From positions 4,606,501-4,670,500 of the forward strand of contig JARFIW010000108.1 in NCBI GenBank assembly GCA_036346225.1: 64,000 bases of DNA. Direction: 5' to 3'. Shown piece by piece: positions 58,092-64,000 of this stretch (positions are counted from its first letter, which is position 1; each line of letters begins with the position of its first letter). This DNA is from Platerodrilus igneus (taxonomy: Eukaryota; Arthropoda; Insecta; Coleoptera; Lycidae). Under the pieces are notes generated by a model. That model saw only the letters and a list, made by a program, of their open reading frames with translations, had not been told where the DNA came from and did not search any database. The position numbers and the translations under genes were made by a program.

Positions 58092-58643
58092 AGTAGATGC
58101 TTTGAAAACCATGAAGCAGACCATGCCTAGAGTACTAATATATGTTATTAGCAATAACATACTTATGGCATCTTCCAACTCATCGACAATCTTTAATATG
58201 TCTAAGTGATATTGTACAGTTTTGGTTAAATGCCGGATTTTGTAAAGTTTGTAGTGATTATTCTTGAAATAAGAACCATTCTTGTTTAAGAAATTTGAAC
58301 TTGGATTTTTTATCACTGCCATTTCACTATGTTTATGCTTTTCAGCTAATATCATAAGCACGTTCTGTAGAAGCTTAAACTGAAAGGTAACGTGGACAAG
58401 AATTGCAGCGATTATCAAATCAATTGCCATAAAATGGCCGGCTATGCAAGTAACGCTTATGTTTTGGTACAACCAACAAATTTCAAAGTTAGGGCTTTTC
58501 GTTGTATTTAGAAGTGTAAATGGACCATAGGCAAACTCCCAATCCTCATAACCAGTACTGGTTATTCGCTTGTAGAATGTGTAGAGTATAGAAGTGGAAA
58601 GTGATGTAAACGTTGCAATCCAATATACAAGTCCCTTAAACAT
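58092..58643 (-). CDS. Odorant receptor (7tm_6), middle exon
   Basis: Encodes about 184 residues: hydrophobic segment 'GLVYWIATFTSLSTSILYTFY', an extracellular loop, 'FMAIDLIIAAILVHVTFQFKLL' (the D-x-L...H...Q-F pattern around transmembrane segment 4), then a cytosolic loop with 'YHLDILKIVDELEDAISMLLL' (the H-x-x-I-L-x-x-V-x-x-L-E family signature) and a further hydrophobic segment. It lacks the first two membrane segments. The exon may open at an acceptor near 58657 (CAG) rather than at the ATG 58641-58643. The missing N-terminus may be in exons beyond the LTR block at 58.8-60.3 kb or lost. Confidence 0.8.
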
Positions 58644-58835
58644 ATAAAGTCTGAATTGAGTCTAGTTTGAATCTACATGCTTCCTAAATTAAATAAATGT
58701 TGTATTCGAGAACTCAGTCACTCTAGCTGTGAACCATAAATCATGTAATTTTAATTTAAAGTATTGGTGATATCGCAAGCAATTTATTTAGCTACAATCA
58801 TTGAGTATGAAATAAATGCGTGATTTCATCTAAGA

Positions 58836-59507
58836 TCGCGCGGCGCGAGTGGAGTAGGGGAAAAAGTTGTGAGAAGTTTCCGTTAGACGCTTGAACGTGG
58901 CTTTTTCGCCCGAACCTTCGAGTGGAGTGGACGCTTTGAGGTATCGTATCGTGCCTTATCTTATCTATGTAGATTTCCTTTGCCTAATTGTCTTTGTTTG
59001 TTGCCTTATACCTGGTATTCCTGCCCATTCCCTACATAGGTAGATGAAATCTGCAGCCACCTAGGGCGAACCGTACTGCACGACCCGAGAACGAGCCGGA
59101 AGACCATGCTCCGCAGACAGCACCGGAGCAAGCACCATCTTTAATCACCCCGGGCGGAGCCCTGAGTGCTGGTCCGAACGCTTTGGAAGAGCGTCTGGGC
59201 GTATCATCTTTAACTATCTCAACAGGGCCTCCGTAGCCTGATGGACAGTTTGGAGAAGCCAACTATAACTCCAATTCCGTCGAACGCCGTGATTTCTGGT
59301 GAGTACGCTTTTGTAGATCGTTCGTGCTTATCTTATTATTTAACTTTATCTAAATTGTCCGTTATTGCCATATAAATTTGCATTGGACTCATTGGTAGAT
59401 GACGCGCCCAAAACTATAACCCAGATTAGCGCTCCGAACTGCCGGTGTGTCTAGTGAGAACCCTCTGTAATCCGGTCGTTGTATTTATCGAACGTTTAAT
59501 ATGTAAT
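58836..59507 (+). mobile_element. LTR, family B, 5'-truncated, with adjacent primer site
   Basis: Matches the solo LTR at 20973-21791 (read on its strand) from the GATCGCGCG block to the end. It lacks the first about 150 bp including the TGTTAC terminus. Just past its end, TTGGGCCCAACGTGGAGACC (59529-59548) resembles a retroelement primer-binding site, so this is the remains of a 5' LTR and not a solo LTR. ATG at 59241 followed by an open frame to GTGAGT at 59299. Confidence 0.75.
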
Positions 59508-59528
59508 TATCGATTTTAAATATAAAAT

Positions 59529-59548
59529 TTGGGCCCAACGTGGAGACC
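59529..59548 (+). promoter_or_regulatory. Primer-binding-site-like sequence
   Basis: TTGGGCCCAACGTGGAGACC, close to the TGGCGCCCAACGTGGGGC-type site of Ty3/gypsy elements, about 20 bases beyond the LTR end. Confidence 0.55.
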
Positions 59549-59814
59549 AAATATGGTACATTGTAAGAAAGCAAATCTGTATTAAAATTCGTAAACAACA
59601 CCGGATGGTTCTAGTACCACCGTCTTGGTTGTAATTTATCGATTTTGTATTATCAATTTACAATGTAAATTTATATTGCGCAATACGTGAAATTTACAAT
59701 TTAAACAGATAATTGTAATAAAAATCGATAAAATTAACAACACCGAGAGTTACTAGAAACCGGCGTTCGGTAGGTAATTTAGTTGAGCGTTTCAAAGTCC
59801 AATCACATTATATG

Positions 59815-60326
59815 GCTAACGGAGGCACCATAATGTTAAAAAGGTAAGTTAAAAGATGATACGCCCGACGCTCTTCCAGCGTTCGGACCAGCACTCAGGC
59901 AATTCCGCTTCGGGTGATTAAAGATGGTGCTTGCCCGGTGCTGCGCGGACAGTCTTCCGAAGCTCGTCTCGGTCGTGCATGTCGGTTCGCCCTGGTGGCT
60001 GCAGATTTCATCTGTAGGGAATGGGCAGGAATATCGGGTATAAGGCAATAAACAAAGACAATTAGGCAAAGGAAATCTACATTAGATAAGATAAGGGCGA
60101 CGATACCTCAAAGCGTCCACTCCACTCGAAGGTTCGGGCGAAAAGCCACGTTCAAGCGTCTAACGGAAACTTCCAACTTTTCCCCTCCGCCCGCGCGATC
60201 TGGCGCAACGCACTGTGACGTAACGGAAATACGCGCCCCGAGTCTTTTGAAATTGTGGCGCCAAACATCCGCACATCAAAATTAAACTAATACATGTTTA
60301 AGGGCCAATTTGATTGGCACGTAACA
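59815..60326 (-). mobile_element. LTR, family B, 5' part, inverted relative to 58.8 kb copy
   Basis: On the - strand it begins TGTTACGTGCC with a terminal hairpin (GTGCCAATCAAATTGGC) and follows family B through the GGTTCGGGCG and GTATCATCTTTTAACT blocks, ending near 59815. It lacks the last part of the LTR, including the ATG/donor segment. The shared blocks make the two copies inverted partners over roughly 350-400 bp. Confidence 0.75.
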
Positions 60327-61660
60327 AGCTAGAAAATGCTAAATTAATTAAAAAAATTGCAGTACGTTCTGCGATTTTTTAAATTCTACGATATTGCGGA
60401 CATTAATAAAGTGAGGCATTGCTAGTAAATACTCTTAAAAAATTTAAGACTACAAAATGCAATGGTGGGTTTTGTAAGCTCTGTAGGCCGAAGTAACAAT
60501 CGACATGTTCGATTAAGACGCTGCTTGGATTTCGTGTAAAATATGTCTGATCAACTGTTAAGTACGTTCGCGAGTAACAGTATTTTATTACTATGGATTT
60601 TCATTATCCTTCACTTATCAATCAGGAATGGTTTATATTAAACAACATAGTGGTTTGTTGAACATTTGAATCCCAGATTAGATGCACAAAGCTGTGTTAG
60701 CTGTGCTGGTTTCTGTGACCAGAATAATTATCACATTAGTTGTGTTGGAATATCCCTCGGTATTTTTAAAAGTAGAAAGGTGTATCGGTTCTTGTGGTTA
60801 TGTTGACTGTTATCCTCTTACTTCTAATTACTACAAAGAAGCTCTGTTTATATAGATGGAAAATTAAGCGATGTGGTTAATAATATTCAATCATTGTTGT
60901 CTGATGCCAAAAAGGAATTATGGATTTAGCTTGGGATAAAATTATAGTATTGGTTGTAACACCCAAGAACATTTTTAAATTAATCCAAATTTCAAATAAT
61001 ATTTTTGGGCAATCACAAACAATTCTATCTAAAATGTAACCTATCACTGACCTGAATTAAGATAGTTATCCAATCCTAGTTCGATTTTGGAGTGACAATT
61101 GACACTTTAAATGAACATAACCTATCAACTGATATCTAACATCCCGTGAAATGTAGACGATTTTAAATTTAGGCGCCAAAGAAAATGCTACTTTGTTTGT
61201 TACGTTCATTTTCGTAAATAATTAATTAGTGTATATACAATAATTTTTATCTTAAATTCCTTTGGCGTTCAACACAAAAATTAATTCCGTTAATTAAAAA
61301 ATAACCCTTTCGTATATTAACATTTGTATAGTAATTAATAATAAATATTCTATCTATGTCAGTTGATAAATCGTTGTGCTTCATTAGAAAAATAAATATC
61401 CTTTCTAAGAATTTCGTCCCGTGGAATTTACGCTTTAATTAGATAGACGACTTCCAAGTATTTTAATAATGCTGGTGTGTTTTCCTTTGTTAAAAAATTT
61501 GGCGAATTTATTTTAATAAAACTAGGGTTTTCCTGGTTTATTTCCTTACTTTGGTGCTTTAACAAATGTAACAATTCATTTGCTGTTTGAATAGCCACAA
61601 GAAAACACGTTCTATTTGGCTTCGTTCGTTATTTTTATGTGAATTTCCGGCACGCATTAT
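60327..61660. other. Non-coding stretch, nothing recognised
   Basis: AT-rich; no domain-bearing frame or repeat seen. Confidence 0.45.
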
Positions 61661-62519
61661 TTAGCGTGGTGAGTATATGGAGTTTATATAAAACAATACT
61701 TTTTGGCTGCAATAAATTAATTTATGGTTCGTAATTATTCTAGCTTCCTGCAGGGGACACGTTAATCCCTTGAGATTTTTCCGTGAATGCGAAGTCAAAT
61801 GCGCTCTGCCTGGACGTAAGCTTTCCTGTCCGCTGACGCAGACCAGCGACTGGTTCCACCCGAGGCGAGTGACGCGAGGGTGAGTCCTTTTTTTGTTGTT
61901 TTCTTGGTATGCGCGATTCTGACTTCGGAACCAGAACGCCTGGGGTTTTACTATTAAAATATGGCCTCTCTAAATTTAATTCCTTATGAAAATTATTAAT
62001 TTATTTTGGCATTTACTGTTCTTTGGTTACTACCTTACTATCTGTTGTTACTAAATTTCTAAAAATATATTACATGTTTGTAAAGTCAGGCTAAGTGTAT
62101 ATTTACGACATTCTAGAGCTGTGGTTTTTAGGGTTGCGTTTGGTTCTTTCTTTTTTTCTTCTAGTTACCGTCAGGGGGAGTTGCCTAAAAACTACAGCTC
62201 GCCATTTTCAGGGGTAATTTTTTTAAATGTAATATGTAAATTGGGTACATTGACTTTTTTTGGGGTTGGGTTTGGGAGTACTGTTTTTGTGTATATATAT
62301 TTTGTTTTTAATTATAAGTTCTTTCTTTTCCGTTGTATGTTTTGTTCTGAGTGTGAATGAGTGAGTGTATATATATTTTTTTCATTATTTCAGGTTTCTT
62401 TTTTTAGTTAGCTATAGGTATAAGACCCCGCCCATTCGCCGCCTGAGCCCGGTCTTTCCTTCCTTCTTTCTTTCTTTTTCTTGATGTTTTTTTGTTATGT
62501 TACATCAATGTACGTAGCA
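61661..62519 (+). mobile_element. Possible 5' LTR and leader of a third Ty3/gypsy-like element
   Basis: A retroelement primer-like TTGGCGCCTCGATT stands at 62527-62540 just after GTACGTAGCA, and gag begins at 63242. A GC-richer block with splice-donor-like GGGTGAGTCC at about 61878-61887 lies upstream. The second LTR is outside the window, so the limits are guesses. Confidence 0.35.
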
Positions 62520-62536
62520 TAAAATATTGGCGCCTC

Positions 62537-62800
62537 GATTTTTTTTGGAAATTAACTTCTGCTCGATTCCTTTTGTGATTAATTTCGGCTGCGATTCTTT
62601 TTGTGCTTAATTTTGGCTGCGATCTTTTTTGCAATTAATTTCTGCTCCGATTCTTTTTGTGATTAATTTCTTCTGCGATTTGGTTTTCGTTAATTTTCTT
62701 GTGCTGCGATTTTGTTTCGTGTAACTTTGGCTCCGATTTTATTTTAGTTAGTTTGGGTCCGAGAACGTTTTAGTTAATTTTTGCTCCGATTTTTTGTTTA
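62537..62800 (+). repeat. T-rich tandem repeat, about 32-38-bp units
   Basis: About seven to eight degenerate units of the type GGCTGCGATTCTTTTTGTG followed by TTAATTT, lying between the possible LTR and gag of the element at the right edge. A further TGGCGCCCAAG is at 62952-62962. Confidence 0.7.
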
Positions 62801-63241
62801 TTATTGTTAATTCCTAAGTTCCTACATGACCCGCATTTTTCTCGGCCTGATATTACTTATGTTTCGTCCCTTACGTTCAAAATCATTGGTTGGCTTATTT
62901 CAGATTATTGGTTTTGTGTTTTCGCCAATAGTCCTAGTCCGTTGAAAACGCTGGCGCCCAAGATTTTTCTTTTTTCTTCCTTTCCTCTCTGTATATTCTG
63001 TTCTCCTTGTCCCGTCTAGAGTTAATATTTTCTTTCTCCGATTTTTCCTTTATCCTACAGCCCTATTCTAATTTCTATTTTGTTGTTTCGCTCCTATTGG
63101 TGTTGATGAAGTTTATCCGTCGGATATGTTTTAAATTGTCCTGTATTCGCAATAATTTTGTTTTCTTTTGAATTTTTATCGAGTTACGGTTAGCTTTTAT
63201 TTCGTTACCTTCTACCCATTTCTTTCTTGTTCGTATTCAAA

Positions 63242-64000
63242 ATGACTTCTTTTTTGGCTTCCTACTACGATCTCCCAGTGTGGGAGTGGAATTTGAAATT
63301 TTCTGGTGTCCCGAACACTCTTACTGTACGAGATTTTTTGGAACGAGACGAAAAACTCCGACGAGCTCATCATGTATCCGAATTTGATTTATTTGAGTCT
63401 GCTGTGGATTTATTCGAGGCTAAGCTTTACTTTGGTATCGTGGTTTTCGGCATAGGTTTTTTGACTGGAAGTCGTTGTCTAATTTACTAATTCTTCATTT
63501 TGAACACAACGAGCTTATTTATAAGGCTACTATGATTGAGAAAAATACTTTTGCTTCACATGACCGAGTTGTTAAGGTTTCTCCCACGCCTACGAGTAGA
63601 TCCGATACTTCTTCCGTACGTTCTACTGTTCTTCCTCTTACTTCTACCCCTACTCGTCAGGTCGTATGCTTTAATTGCGACAAACCTGGTCATGTTTCGA
63701 CCCGTCGTACTCGTCCTAAAGTGCTCCATTGTTTTGGTTGCGGATATAAGGGAGTTACTCGCCACAATTGCCCGAACTGTCATCCTACTACGAATAGTTC
63801 CGCGAATAATCCTTCAAATTCTGCCCTCACCTCTAGTTGCCTAACTTCTTCTACTTCTCATTCTACGTTCTCTTCGGTACTTCATTTAGGTCCTCCCGCT
63901 CCTACCATCAAAACCTACTCTTCTTCGGCGAATATAGCTTCTAATGAAATTTCCTCCGTTTCTAGTTCTGCCTCCTATTCTACTCCTTCTTCTGCTCGCC
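63242..64000 (+). pseudogene. Ty3/gypsy-like gag, truncated by the window end
   Basis: ATG at 63242 after AAA. The first 80 residues hold the capsid-like 'WEWNLKFSGVPNTLTVRDFL' and 'HHVSEFDLFESAVDLFEAK', common in insect gypsy gag. A frame break follows near 63430-63480. A second frame from about 63530 is Ser/Thr-rich and carries a CCHC-like knuckle 'CFNCDKPGHVSTRR' lacking its last Cys, and 'CFGCGYKGVTRHNCPNC' with the His displaced. It then runs through a Ser-rich region out of the window. Pol would lie beyond 64000. Confidence 0.75.

Overview
This is a eukaryotic, almost certainly insect, genomic window. It has an AT-rich background, GT-AG introns, an insect-type odorant receptor, (TTAGG)n telomere-type repeats, and piggyBac, mariner, Merlin, R1-clade LINE, jockey/CR1-like LINE and Ty3/gypsy elements. 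The order of insect cannot be fixed by eye. Only two host genes are recognisable: an RNF185/RNF5-type RING E3 ubiquitin ligase (+ strand, three coding exons, 8387-41732) and part of an odorant receptor (- strand, about 57.6-58.6 kb). Most of the rest is transposable-element material in various stages of decay, plus about 15 kb of plain non-coding DNA.

Layout. 1-8.4 kb: two fragments of one LINE endonuclease, two palindromic repeats (one split by a solo LTR), a GT-rich block and a 5'-truncated R1-clade LINE on the - strand. 8.4-41.7 kb: the RNF185 gene. Its second intron is 32.7 kb and is packed with transposons. 41.7-57.5 kb: downstream DNA with a tandem duplication, a tRNA-derived SINE, one clean solo LTR and microsatellites. 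57.6-60.3 kb: odorant receptor, then two LTR sequences in opposite orientation. 60.3-64 kb: the 5' part of another Ty3/gypsy-like element whose gag runs off the window.

The intron holds a layered insertion history that can be read from exact junctions. A piggyBac element (9749-28581, TTAA on both sides) was hit by a foldback element (10803-20809, 9-bp duplication AAGTTATTT), a solo LTR (20973-21791, ATAT) and a jockey/CR1-like LINE (22066-27936, TGTTAT). The foldback was then entered by a TIR element carrying a Merlin-type fragment and a (TTAGG)n tract, which itself holds an R1-clade LINE, and by a Ty3/gypsy element (15180-20264, CCGC). The LINE was entered by a mariner/Tc1-like element. Further downstream in the intron lie a Merlin-type pseudogene with an intron, a partial LTR, satellite-like repeats and a second Ty3/gypsy element (31849-40364, TCGT).

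No wholly new biological system is demonstrable from sequence alone. The observations most worth a second look are the foldback element with 70-bp subrepeats, the R1-clade LINE sitting in TTAGG repeats far from any visible chromosome end, the LTR family with a terminal hairpin and a possible internal coding start plus splice donor, and the size of the transposon load inside one ubiquitin-ligase intron.
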